Below, piece after piece: positions 12,498 to 20,288 of a DNA stretch of 24,806 nt; within the stretch, counting starts at the first letter, position 1, and each line of letters begins with the position of its first letter. This DNA is from a virus. Made by a program: the position numbers and the translations under genes. The DNA lies in the IMG/VR virus record IMGVR_UViG_3300022927_000107, positions 1-24,806 of that record; one strand, written 5' to 3'. The notes under the pieces were generated by a model that saw only the letters and a list, made by a program, of their open reading frames with translations, did not search any database and was not told the DNA's origin.

Positions 12498-15400
12498 CTA
12501 TAAATTACCTGCCTGTATGTCGCCAGTGTTCTTGATTCTGATCGGAATGTAGATGAACTCTGCCGACTTGGTTGGTTCGATAGCGATGTCAACATAAAGT
12601 TCGTTTCTATCAATACGTGCTGGTGTGTTGTTAGTGTCATCACACACAACCAAGTAGTCATAGATACCGCGTTTAGCAGTAACATCGTTCAGTAACTGTT
12701 CAGCCGCTTGCTTGACCTCGTTACGTGTCAATGTGTCATTTGGTTCGAAGATGTAGTTTCTACCAAGTGTCTCTAATCTGTCACGTAGGTAAGCAACGAG
12801 TCTTGATACGTTGATCCTATCAAGTGCTGATGGAGTCGATGCTACGGTCTTCTGACCGTAGTTCTGTAAGCCACCGCCCGGTAAGTTAGTCAATGGGTTG
12901 ACCTTGTTCTCATATAACGTGTCACGTAGTCCCTGTCTGACAGCGGTCTGTGTGAACTCACCCGTTGATGAGCTGACATAACCTAGTGCTGTCGCGTTAT
13001 CGATGGTACCACGTAATCCACCTGCTGGTGCTAACCAAGGATAACCGATCTCATCTGATCTTACTATCGTTCTTAGCATCATATGGCTTGGTGGAACCAC
13101 AACAGTGTTACCTGAGAGGTCGTTTGTCCTACCACATGGATAGAACACAGCCGCATATGGGTCTGCTGTTACTAATCCGTCTTCACTGTCAATACCAGCA
13201 CCGAACGCATCCGTTGCCCAGTTAACGACAGCAGTACCTGTGTCTTCCAATCTCATCGGTGTGTCACCGACCACGAATGCTGTGTTGTTCCTGTCGTTGT
13301 TTAATGTTACTAGGTTTTGGATCAATTCTGGATAACCAGGTGCCGCTAATAAGTTAAACTGTCTCTGTTCCTCACGGATCGCTGTGTTTGCGTCCACGCC
13401 TGATTTTAACTTGTCTGTTACGATCTTACGTACAGCCTTACGTCCTTGATATGCTGAGCCATCTGCCTTGTTACCTGAAACCGTAACCCAAGCATCCTTC
13501 TCAGTCGGTAAAGTGTCATCTGGATAGTCAACGCCGTTAAATCTGTTTGAATCAAACTGCTTAACGTTGAAACCGGAACGTCTAGTGTTAACTAATAACA
13601 TACCTTCTGGATATAATGTTGCCGTAGGTGCGTCAATGTCAAGATAGTTGTTTGTCAATAATGACTTGATTGTTGGTAAGTCGTCGGTGACAGGATCTGT
13701 CGTGCCATTGCCTGCCCAACGAGCATCAGCAAATAACACACCGTTCTCTGTCGTTTGGTCCGTCTTGTCAATGGTCACCCATTGATCAACTGAGCTCACT
13801 GACTGCCAACGCTTGATCTTAACGTCTTCCAAGTCACTGGTGTCGATCCAAAGATCACCATACACAAGTGCCGAGTCATCTGACTGTAATGTTGGAGCAC
13901 TGGCGCTCACGATAGGACCGTTTGGCGAAGTTGCTGATAAGTCATAGCCACGTGAATCTGGATCCACGTTCTGATAACCCTTCCAAGCGCCGCCGTCCTG
14001 TATCATGATATCCCACTGATCGCTCGCTGAGTAGTACCAGTAAGTACCATCTGCTGGATCCTGTGTAGGCTCACTTAATTTTGCTGTGTATGTTAATGGA
14101 ACATAGTTAGATAATACTAAGTCTGAGTCATTACCTGCTCTAACGTTATCCAATGTGCTTGAAATGCCAGCATCAGCAACAGGAGTACCTGATGTATCTT
14201 TAAGTACGATAACACCGCCTTCTGTGTGTTTGATCTGGATCTCGCCTGTTGCTGTGACACTTGCTACAGTGTTGGCAACGTTGGCACTGTTGAAATCACT
14301 TACGAAGTCAGCAACTGTTGTACCACTCAATGCAACAGTAACCGCCGAAGTTAAAGTCGTTGAGTTCTTAGCACTTGCTTGGATAGTGAATGTCTCAGAC
14401 GCAACGAATGTCGGTGTTGATGTGTCGTTGTTTGTTGTGACGACAGTCTCACCTGTTGCGTATCTGTAATATGCCTTGTAAGTTGCGTTGTCTGCCTCTG
14501 TTGAGTCATACTGAACATATAATGTGTCAGCCGCAACGTTCTTACCACCACCGCTTGGATCGATGTTCTTAAGTGCTGTCTGATCATTTTCATAGATAGG
14601 AGCACTTGTTGTAGTCCAAACGTTTGTGGTTGAGTTGTATCTCTTAATAACTAGCTCAGCACCGTTGTTAACTGCTGTGGTCTTGATCCATACAGAACCT
14701 GTAGGACGAGGAGCAGTGTCAGTTGACTTCCAACGTGGGTTGGTATAGTGCTGTGACTGTTGTAATCTTGGGTAGTAATATGTGCCCGCTGACAAACCAG
14801 CGTCAGTGAGGATAGAGCCTGAGCCGTTTGCTAATACTAAAGCACCTTCTAAACTTGATCCATCAACTGACACTTCTGAGTCAGCGTAGATCTCAATCTT
14901 GTTGTTAACAACATCTGCTGTAACACCAGCGATAGCCGCTGAGTTGATAGCAGTCTTAAGGTCTGTTAGCGTAGTACCGCCAATGGTAACTGTCGTACCT
15001 TGGATGACTATGCTGTTTCCGTTCGTTAATGAAGCAGATGAAACTGTGCCTGTCACGGTAGCATGGCTGTTATGCCAATCATCTGATCCCACTAACACCC
15101 AACTGTTGTCTCTGTTCTTGTAGTAAACTGGATTGTTGGCATTCGTAGCAACCACAGCGTAACTACCAACAGCACCGATAGATGTCTTAGGCACGCCGCC
15201 GGTCAAGTCATCTGTTGATGTGATAACTGTCGGAACTTTATTGGTAAATGTCTCTGTTGATGCTGACCATTCATGTATGCCCCATTTGGTCTCGGCAGTA
15301 TCTAACCACCATGAGTTGTTAGTTGCCTCTCCCAATGGACGTGCCAATGATGCCGCCAATGCGTTCAGATCAACGTCAACTCGCTGTACGTATGCTCTGT

Positions 15401-15713
15401 TGGAAATACCCAACACGGAGTATGCCGCCAATAAGCCGTATTCGTTTAGTTCATAACCGTTAATTGGTGTACCAGCACTTGTGTTGTAGAAAGTCGGGTT
15501 ACCATATAATGAAACCAATTCTCTCTGGCTTGTTACCAAATTAACTTTGTTAGCGTTGGCCGCTGTCGTGCCAGTCGCTGTCGATGTAGATGTTCCACTT
15601 GTCTTATCTTGTGCTGTCGCAATCAAGATATAAGGAACTGAATTCGTCGGTGCAGGAACGTATTGACTTTGATCAACTACGCTTACCTCGACTCCTGGGG
15701 ATACTAATGCCAT
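12498..15713 (-). CDS. gp18: Tail sheath protein gp18, enlarged
   Basis: The contractile sheath subunit. It begins MALVSPGVEVSVVDQS, as expected for sheath proteins, and the C-terminal polymerisation domain (about 690-1071) holds PGYPELIQNLV, the conserved YPWLAPAGGLRG (891-902), NVSRLVAYLRDRLETLGRNY and a closing FIYIPIRIKN strand. At 1071 residues it far exceeds T4 gp18 (659). The surplus lies in the outward-facing middle (about 150-660). This contains two related modules of the form GTTVxxxxxTxLxDLxxxINSA...VxxxIxI (about 225-310 and 440-515), interleaved with several Trp-rich motifs (NSWVLV, NVWTTT, GAWKGY, DQWVTI). It is transcribed alone: late promoter and AGAGG ribosome site upstream, terminator downstream. 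Confidence 0.96.
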   Translation of the reverse strand: MALVSPGVEVSVVDQSQYVPAPTNSVPYILIATAQDKTSGTSTSTATGTTAANANKVNLVTSQRELVSLYGNPTFYNTSAGTPINGYELNEYGLLAAYSVLGISNRAYVQRVDVDLNALAASLARPLGEATNNSWWLDTAETKWGIHEWSASTETFTNKVPTVITSTDDLTGGVPKTSIGAVGSYAVVATNANNPVYYKNRDNSWVLVGSDDWHNSHATVTGTVSSASLTNGNSIVIQGTTVTIGGTTLTDLKTAINSAAIAGVTADVVNNKIEIYADSEVSVDGSSLEGALVLANGSGSILTDAGLSAGTYYYPRLQQSQHYTNPRWKSTDTAPRPTGSVWIKTTAVNNGAELVIKRYNSTTNVWTTTSAPIYENDQTALKNIDPSGGGKNVAADTLYVQYDSTEADNATYKAYYRYATGETVVTTNNDTSTPTFVASETFTIQASAKNSTTLTSAVTVALSGTTVADFVSDFNSANVANTVASVTATGEIQIKHTEGGVIVLKDTSGTPVADAGISSTLDNVRAGNDSDLVLSNYVPLTYTAKLSEPTQDPADGTYWYYSASDQWDIMIQDGGAWKGYQNVDPDSRGYDLSATSPNGPIVSASAPTLQSDDSALVYGDLWIDTSDLEDVKIKRWQSVSSVDQWVTIDKTDQTTENGVLFADARWAGNGTTDPVTDDLPTIKSLLTNNYLDIDAPTATLYPEGMLLVNTRRSGFNVKQFDSNRFNGVDYPDDTLPTEKDAWVTVSGNKADGSAYQGRKAVRKIVTDKLKSGVDANTAIREEQRQFNLLAAPGYPELIQNLVTLNNDRNNTAFVVGDTPMRLEDTGTAVVNWATDAFGAGIDSEDGLVTADPYAAVFYPCGRTNDLSGNTVVVPPSHMMLRTIVRSDEIGYPWLAPAGGLRGTIDNATALGYVSSSTGEFTQTAVRQGLRDTLYENKVNPLTNLPGGGLQNYGQKTVASTPSALDRINVSRLVAYLRDRLETLGRNYIFEPNDTLTRNEVKQAAEQLLNDVTAKRGIYDYLVVCDDTNNTPARIDRNELYVDIAIEPTKSAEFIYIPIRIKNTGDIQAGNL

Positions 15714-15741
15714 AATTTTAATCCTCTTAAACTGTTACGAA

Positions 15742-15749
15742 TATTTATT
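15742..15749 (-). promoter_or_regulatory. Late promoter AATAAATA of gp18
   Basis: AATAAATA precedes a leader with AGAGG and the gp18 ATG at 15713. It forms one half of a divergent promoter region. Confidence 0.75.
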
Positions 15750-15801
15750 CAATTCGCTGTAATCTTGCGGTATTAAAGAGCCTTTATAAAGGTTTAACTT
15801 T

Positions 15802-15809
15802 TATAAATA
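15802..15809 (+). promoter_or_regulatory. Consensus late promoter TATAAATA, plus strand
   Basis: TATAAATA lies six bases before the ATG at 15816; the predicted start point is 15815. There is no Shine-Dalgarno, so the transcript would be essentially leaderless. A perfect palindrome CCTTTATAAAGG lies at 15781-15792. Confidence 0.7.
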
Positions 15810-15815
15810 TCGTAT

Positions 15816-16160
15816 ATGAAAAGACCTATCTGCGGTGCTTGTAAGCATAACATGTGTGCCATTAACTACAAACGCAACGGCAAGACATACTATCGTAGCC
15901 GTTGCATGGTCTGCATCAATAGGAATCGTAAGATACGACTTCCCGAACCTAGATGGAGAAGCAAGGGGTATGCCAAAAAAGGTACTTGTGACCTATGCGG
16001 TTTCCGTGCCAAGCACGGCAGTCAGATAATGGTATATCATATGGACGGTAATCTTAACAACGCTGACCTATTGAATTTGCGTAGCGTCTGTTTAAATTGT
16101 TCTGCCATAGTGCACAGAGAATCAAATTGGAAACTTGGTGACCTAACACCAGATAAGTAA
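15816..16160 (+). CDS. Zinc-knuckle, HNH-like protein
   Basis: The 114-residue basic protein has four cysteine pairs: C6/C9, C30/C33, C58/C61 and C92/C95. The second half reads CDLCGF, YHMDGNLNNADLLNLRSVCLNC and a following His (H100). This is the arrangement of HNH/recombination endonuclease VII-like proteins, where H75, the D77-x-N79 loop and the last CxxC hold zinc and the active site. Similar proteins beside gp18 are familiar to me from cyanophages, usually as hypotheticals, so nuclease activity is uncertain; a structural or regulatory zinc protein is the alternative. A TATAAATA promoter sits six bases before the ATG. The decarboxylase-like gene follows 18 bases downstream. Confidence 0.85.
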   Translation: MKRPICGACKHNMCAINYKRNGKTYYRSRCMVCINRNRKIRLPEPRWRSKGYAKKGTCDLCGFRAKHGSQIMVYHMDGNLNNADLLNLRSVCLNCSAIVHRESNWKLGDLTPDK

Positions 16161-16178
16161 TCATTTAAGGAGTAACAT

Positions 16179-16547
16179 ATGGCATCACAATATTGGGGAT
16201 ATCACTTAACGCTGGACTGTCATGACTGTGACCGAGACAGCATCAAGGACATCGACGGGGTCAAGGAGTTCATCAAGGAGCTCATGAAACGCATTGACAT
16301 GAAGCCCATCGGAGAGACAAGGGTGGAATACACTGCCGCCGAGTTCCCGGACAAGGCAGGACTGACTGCCGTACAGATCATCGTGACATCCACGATAGTT
16401 GCTCACTTCATTGACTCTACCGGAGATCTCTATCTTGATGTGTTCAGTTGTAAGCAGTTTGATATTGAAACTGTTGTGACCACAGTCGATGAGTACTTTA
16501 AACCCAGCAACACCAGGGTCAACTTCTTGACTAGGCAGGCTGGTTAA
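16179..16547 (+). CDS. speD: S-adenosylmethionine decarboxylase-like protein (SpeD family)
   Basis: The 122-residue product matches the short AdoMet decarboxylase-like family found in bacteria and phages. It starts YWGYHLTLDCHDCD and holds GLTAVQIIVTSTIVAHF and GDLYLDVFSCKQFD. In classical SpeD, self-cleavage at ESH yields the pyruvoyl serine. Here S71 of TSTIVAHF aligns with that serine, H76 with the catalytic His and C91 with the catalytic Cys, but the Glu is Thr. If active, it would make decarboxylated AdoMet for polyamine synthesis, useful for DNA packaging or host metabolism. AAGGAG at 16167-16172 marks the start. Its end overlaps the convergent dNMP kinase gene by 17 bases. Confidence 0.75.
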   Translation: MASQYWGYHLTLDCHDCDRDSIKDIDGVKEFIKELMKRIDMKPIGETRVEYTAAEFPDKAGLTAVQIIVTSTIVAHFIDSTGDLYLDVFSCKQFDIETVVTTVDEYFKPSNTRVNFLTRQAG

Positions 16548-17136
16548 GTAGAAGTTCTACCTGTTGGTATAGATCGTCTAACGATCCGTTGTTATCCAGT
16601 GTGGCATCAAAGTCTGTGCCGATCCAATCGTATTCGGATCTATGCACTCCTAACTTTTCCAATGTCCTAACATCATTAGCCGCGGCATGCTGATACCAAC
16701 CGGGTCTATCACCTCTGGTAACTTCAATACAAACAGCACCCAGATCTTTTAACATCTTAACTTCGTTTTTAAAACGGACATCTGAAATAACGATATCGTC
16801 ATCTGTCTTGCGTAGTTTGTTCTCTAAACTTGCTAACCACATATCATCATGGAAGTGTCCTCTGATGACATCTGTGCCAACGTGCTGTAGAATCCATCTA
16901 GGTGTTAGGTGCGGAATACCTAAACGTTCTGCCCACCATTCGTCTACCTGTTCACGCCATTCACGACTAGATTTTGAACGACCTTCTAGCATGTCACGAT
17001 CCCATCCAAATATCTCGCACATGGCATTCTTGAGATTGCCTGCGAAACTCTCTCGCCTGTATTCGTGTATGTTAACTAGGTAGTCTGCTACCGTATCCTT
17101 GCCCGATCCTATGAGTCCGCTTATGGCTATGATCAT
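16531..17136 (-). CDS. gp1: Deoxynucleoside monophosphate kinase (T4 gene 1-like)
   Basis: The 201-residue product is a P-loop kinase of the T4 dNMP kinase type, which phosphorylates dNMPs for phage DNA synthesis. The P-loop GLIGSGKDT is at residues 7-15. RESFAGNLKNAMCEIFGWDRDMLEG fits the nucleotide-binding segment, and PRWILQHVGTDVIR and DDIVISDVRFKNE are hallmarks of the family. T4 gp1 is longer (241). The start overlaps the stop of the exonuclease gene by ATGA, so the two are coupled under the sigma-70 promoter at 17664-17692 and are probably early. The 3' end overlaps the convergent decarboxylase-like gene. Confidence 0.93.
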   Translation of the reverse strand: MIIAISGLIGSGKDTVADYLVNIHEYRRESFAGNLKNAMCEIFGWDRDMLEGRSKSSREWREQVDEWWAERLGIPHLTPRWILQHVGTDVIRGHFHDDMWLASLENKLRKTDDDIVISDVRFKNEVKMLKDLGAVCIEVTRGDRPGWYQHAAANDVRTLEKLGVHRSEYDWIGTDFDATLDNNGSLDDLYQQVELLLNQPA

Positions 17137-17657
17137 TTTAGTTTTGTGATTCCTAGATGTTTGATACAGTCTTGTAGCATTGTAATTTGTCGTTTACAGT
17201 CATCTAATGCGTGGTGGCTTGCTGATTTAGCTTGAGGACAATCAGGCCAAAGTGCGTATACTGTTCTAGCATCACGGACATTCCAAAACTTCCAGGGCAA
17301 ACTAACACCAAGTTCTTTATAAGCGTGTTCCAATATGTTCATATCAAATGTAGGCCCGTTTGCCCATATCCTGTTGCTTTGCCATATCAGTTTGCCTAGT
17401 TCATCCAAGCACTCGTGTAGATCTCTGCGACCTACTTCCTCAAATACTTCTCGCTGTGCTTCTGGAACTTGATGTGCCCACCATTCAATGGTGTTGTCAT
17501 CTGTCTTACGATTTGGTTGGCTTTCGGGTGTTACTCTAGCATAGAAATGCCTGTCAGGCCAGCCAGTGGATAGTGGGTCAAAGACCTGAGCCGCTATGGT
17601 CATAATCATAGCGTCTGGGCCTGTTGCTAGTGTTTCTATGTCGATCATTAAATCCAT
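17133..17657 (-). CDS. dexA: DEDDh 3'-5' exonuclease (DexA-like)
   Basis: The 174-residue product has the DnaQ/RNase T fold. DIE at D6/E8 forms Exo I, GPTFD ends with D105 (Exo II), and HHALDD provides H148 and D153 (Exo III). NTIEWWAHQ is typical of the T4 exonuclease A/Rv2179c-like group. T4 DexA is 227 residues, so this is a compact form. It would degrade single-stranded or structured DNA ends, or host DNA, to nucleotides that the next gene product rephosphorylates. The ATG at 17657 is exactly where a perfect sigma-70 promoter would start transcription. No ribosome site exists; an in-frame ATG three codons later also lacks one. Confidence 0.88.
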   Translation of the reverse strand: MDLMIDIETLATGPDAMIMTIAAQVFDPLSTGWPDRHFYARVTPESQPNRKTDDNTIEWWAHQVPEAQREVFEEVGRRDLHECLDELGKLIWQSNRIWANGPTFDMNILEHAYKELGVSLPWKFWNVRDARTVYALWPDCPQAKSASHHALDDCKRQITMLQDCIKHLGITKLK

Positions 17658-17683
17658 ACTAGCATTATACTACCATATGGATT
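17651..17683. repeat. Inverted repeat across the dexA promoter, possible operator
   Basis: AATCCATA (17651-17658) and TATGGATT (17676-17683) are perfect 8-base inverted repeats flanking the -10 hexamer. The right arm also overlaps a CCATATGG palindrome (17673-17680) in the spacer. Confidence 0.55.
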
Positions 17684-17692
17684 TTATGTCAA
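17664..17692 (-). promoter_or_regulatory. Consensus sigma-70 promoter of dexA and gene 1
   Basis: TTGACA (17687-17692), a 17-base spacer and TATAAT (17664-17669) match the bacterial consensus perfectly. The expected +1 is 17657, the A of the dexA start codon. It lies directly behind the stop of the upstream basic-protein gene. Confidence 0.95.
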
Positions 17693-17694
17693 CC

Positions 17695-18096
17695 TTATTT
17701 GCGTTTAGGTCCTTTTGGAGATATCTTCTTTAGGAAGGGTGTTTTTGGTTTGGCACGTTTTGACGTGGCCACTTTCTTTGGTTTCAGTGATTTCTTGAGT
17801 GCGTCCCTGCGTTTGAACTTGTTTAGAGCTTGCATTATACGACTTGCTACGTTTACCTTTTTGGTCCTTTTTGCCTTACGTGCCTGTCTAAACTTGGTCC
17901 TAGCACGTGTCTTTTTCATTTGAGCCCGTTTAGCAACATCGATATTTGCTCCACACTGGCTAGGAGTTGATACTAACCTACCTGCTCGGTTACCTGTCTC
18001 GCAACGCCATTTCATCTTGACCTTGGCCTTTCCGGTACCGCCCTTGCCCACACGGGCAAACACCATACCTTCAGTTATGATCTCGGATATCTTCAT
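17695..18096 (-). CDS. Very basic candidate DNA-binding internal protein with cleavable leader
   Basis: The 133-residue product begins MKISEIITE then G, a capsid-targeting-like leader with an ITE/G cleavage site. After cleavage about 124 residues rich in Lys and Arg remain. They include a conserved-looking KMKWRCETGNRAGRLVSTPSQCG segment (two cysteines), IDVAKRAQMKKTRARTKFRQARKAKRTKKVN in two halves, and a tail of KxxKPK repeats. I recall proteins with this WRC...PSQCGAxIDVxKR core in many marine phages, without function. The charge suggests binding packaged DNA, like the basic T4 internal proteins. Its ATG overlaps the stop of the gp13-like gene (TAATG), placing it in a late operon. Confidence 0.85.
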   Translation of the reverse strand: MKISEIITEGMVFARVGKGGTGKAKVKMKWRCETGNRAGRLVSTPSQCGANIDVAKRAQMKKTRARTKFRQARKAKRTKKVNVASRIMQALNKFKRRDALKKSLKPKKVATSKRAKPKTPFLKKISPKGPKRK

Positions 18097-18851
18097 TAAC
18101 CGATTACCCAGCTCAATGGTTCTGAGTGATCTGTGAATGTTGCCAGATCAGCGATGAGCCTATCCATCTCTGCCTGTGCCTCTGCCTTGATGGCCGAACC
18201 GTTTAACGGAGTACCCCCGCCCGGACCAGCGATCGTGGCAAACTTCTCACGTGCCTCACCAATAATCATCTTACCACCGGCGTAGGTATAGTCACGTAAC
18301 CATTGTAGGATAGGTGGATCCTGTAATAACACCACCTCTGGTTTGTAGTTATAGTGCCATAACAGCAGTTCCTCACCGCTTGCCTTTGGATCACGCATTA
18401 TGGTTAACTTCTTGGTCACGGGTTCGTAGTTAAAGTTCATATGTCCGCCAAACATACGCATGGCCAGTTCGACATATTGGCTATACATGTCAAATGTTGC
18501 CAGTCCGCCCGCATAGGAGTAGTTCAATAGGTAGACATTCAGTGTTGCTGATGAGAACGGATCAAAACTTGATGAATAAGGTCCTGTGGCATCTCCCATC
18601 GTTCTACGGAAGATCTGTCTGACCGATTGAACTTCCGTTGGAAGTGTGTAGACATTCTGATTCTCTGTCAGTTGTAACAGGGAGTAAGATTCCTCGTGAG
18701 CATTCTGTGCCCTAGCTCTGTATGTCAGCAAGGCTTTTGAATATGCCGTCTCGTAGTGTTTGGGATCGAGTTCTGTGTCGATTATGCCCTCGCCCAAGCG
18801 ATTGGCAACGTAGTCAAACACGTCCTGTTTTAATTCTGTTAATGTAGCCAT
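18096..18851 (-). CDS. gp13: Neck/head-completion protein (gp13-like)
   Basis: The 251-residue product resembles T4 gp13, which completes the head-tail neck. It has an N-terminal helical start (LTELKQDVFDYVANRLGEG), a central beta region with PTEVQSVRQIFRR, and a C-terminal block WLRDYTYAGGKMIIGEAREKFATIAGPGGGTPLNG. The last block parallels the T4 gp13 segment that ends in LPGGVTMNG followed by an acidic helix. The closing EPLSWVIG also fits. T4 gp13 is 309 residues. Neck protein gp14 is encoded nearby on the other strand behind a late promoter with an identical 20-base sequence. Assignment to gp13 rather than another neck protein is moderately sure. Confidence 0.65.
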   Translation of the reverse strand: MATLTELKQDVFDYVANRLGEGIIDTELDPKHYETAYSKALLTYRARAQNAHEESYSLLQLTENQNVYTLPTEVQSVRQIFRRTMGDATGPYSSSFDPFSSATLNVYLLNYSYAGGLATFDMYSQYVELAMRMFGGHMNFNYEPVTKKLTIMRDPKASGEELLLWHYNYKPEVVLLQDPPILQWLRDYTYAGGKMIIGEAREKFATIAGPGGGTPLNGSAIKAEAQAEMDRLIADLATFTDHSEPLSWVIG

Positions 18852-18869
18852 TGTCTTCTCCGTTGTAAC

Positions 18870-18877
18870 TATTTATC
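18870..18877 (-). promoter_or_regulatory. Late promoter GATAAATA of the gp13-like operon
   Basis: GATAAATA is followed by a short leader with CGGAG before the ATG at 18851. Together with flanking bases (18859-18878) it forms a 20-base sequence also found before gp14. Confidence 0.8.
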
Positions 18878-18888
18878 GGAGACGTTGA

Positions 18889-20022
18889 TTAAGTTGCTTT
18901 AATGATGATTAGGTTCTCGTTGAAGCGACCGTTGACTGACGTGGCCGTGGTCTTTAGGTCATCGAACAGTTTACGGCTATCTGGCTTGCCTGCCATGCGT
19001 AGTTGCTTGAGGAAGTCCTCTGGCTTCCGCAAGGTCTTCTGGCTTGACTTGTTGGTGTCAAAACCCAGGATGCTGGTGCCCTTGACCATAAAGACCTTGG
19101 CATAGTCATCCGCGACGTAGTATTGTAGTTTGCGGTTCTTGGTGTTGTAGACCCAGAGCTCGCTTGACTTAAGAATTTTAGTAGGTTCTACCGTTTCTAA
19201 CTTGAACTCCTCGTATCGTCTCATGTGTTTCAGTTTCCTGACGATCTTCTCTGGTGGCTGTGGTTTTTTCTTTCTTGTGCCTACCTTAGCCTTCTTGCTC
19301 TGATGATATGCGTCTAATTCTGCTATAATCGCCGCACAGTAGTTGATCATGTTCTTTTGCTGGGTCTTAGTCGCCCAACCGTAGCCCTCGCTTAAATCAG
19401 CGTCTACGTCAGCAACAGCATCCTTGAGCTCATTTTGCTGTTTAATCCACATGTCTTTGACCAGAGAGACATGCTGTGCCAGGATATTATAGTTGGCTAA
19501 TACCTGTTGTATGCTGTCTGGTTTCTCACTGGCTCTCATTTCGCCCTCACAGTATTTGTCCCATATAGCATCAATCTCGGCCGCGGCCTCGTGTGCCTTG
19601 GCTATCATTATTTCCTGTATGTTTGGTCTATTGGGTTTATCCTTGGCCGCTTCTTCATCATCACTGGCGGACTTCTGATGATTTGCTATTGCTTCTTGGC
19701 AACGTTTTACGATAAAGTCTTGTTCGTGTTCTGTTAGTTCCAGACCAATCAAGGCCATCCTGGAATACCAACCACATGATGTGGGAGTCCAGGAATCTTT
19801 GATCTTAGTAAAGTCCTTGGCCAGTGCTTTGTGCTTGTTTAGTTCAAGCCATTCTGCTATCCACTTCTTGGCGACTTTCTTGTCTTGGGTATAGTTATAC
19901 CAGTTACACCTGCGAGCAAGTTCACGCTGGCGCAGTTCAGCCGAGGGCTGGCCATCAAACATCAATTCATCACCGTAGGCCTTCCTGTCCTCGATCGATA
20001 TCTTCGCTGGTTTTACGCTCAA
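18889..20022 (-). CDS. Conserved phage protein of unknown function, TTG start
   Basis: The 377-residue product is mostly helical and charged up to about residue 265. A C-terminal domain (about 285-377) carries KSSELWVYNTKNRKLQYYVADD, FMVKGTSILGFD and KTLRKPEDFL, then NGRFNENLIIIK. I recall this C-terminal domain in hypothetical proteins of cyanophages and pelagiphages. A basic stretch KKAKVGTRKKKPQPPEK lies before it. The TTG at 20022 is preferred because it overlaps the upstream stop (TTGA) and gives an uninterrupted frame. The next in-frame ATG is 20 codons in and lacks a better ribosome site. It is transcribed with the 87-residue gene from a sigma-70-like promoter. Confidence 0.8.
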   Translation of the reverse strand: MSVKPAKISIEDRKAYGDELMFDGQPSAELRQRELARRCNWYNYTQDKKVAKKWIAEWLELNKHKALAKDFTKIKDSWTPTSCGWYSRMALIGLELTEHEQDFIVKRCQEAIANHQKSASDDEEAAKDKPNRPNIQEIMIAKAHEAAAEIDAIWDKYCEGEMRASEKPDSIQQVLANYNILAQHVSLVKDMWIKQQNELKDAVADVDADLSEGYGWATKTQQKNMINYCAAIIAELDAYHQSKKAKVGTRKKKPQPPEKIVRKLKHMRRYEEFKLETVEPTKILKSSELWVYNTKNRKLQYYVADDYAKVFMVKGTSILGFDTNKSSQKTLRKPEDFLKQLRMAGKPDSRKLFDDLKTTATSVNGRFNENLIIIKAT

Positions 20023-20282
20023 AGTAGTTGTCCCATCATGATCATCTTTTGATAGTCTGCTATCATTGTGTTACATCTTTCCTGTAATTCTATAAAGTTC
20101 CGTGTTGCCTTGTGTTGCCTGCGACACTCAATTTCCGCTTTACTTAACTCAGAAACGAGATCACAGATATTTTTGTTTATCTTCTCCAGGTCTATCCTGA
20201 CGTGATAAGGTAGGTTTTTCGTGGATTCTTGTAGTTCCATGTCCACTCTCGGCCAGTCAACTGAAGTGTCAATTCGTAGCAT
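20019..20282 (-). CDS. Small helical phage protein of unknown function
   Basis: The 87-residue product is predominantly helical with heptad-like spacing (LEKINKNICDLVSELSKAEIE, then FIELQERCNTMIADYQKM). It ends GQLL, and its stop overlaps the next start by four bases (TTGA), so the two genes are coupled. The start at 20282 coincides with the expected +1 of a sigma-70-like promoter, and no Shine-Dalgarno is present. I do not recognise a family. It may act together with the downstream 377-residue protein. Confidence 0.75.
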   Translation of the reverse strand: MLRIDTSVDWPRVDMELQESTKNLPYHVRIDLEKINKNICDLVSELSKAEIECRRQHKATRNFIELQERCNTMIADYQKMIMMGQLL

Positions 20283-20288
20283 AACACT

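Noticed and set aside
13600-14530. TATAAT matches on the plus strand inside gp18
   Set aside because: They fall within gp18 coding sequence, have no -35 at suitable spacing and no plus-strand gene behind them.
15781-15792. CCTTTATAAAGG as a terminator
   Set aside because: It is a perfect palindrome with no loop and no clear U-run, in a divergent promoter region where no transcript is expected to end.
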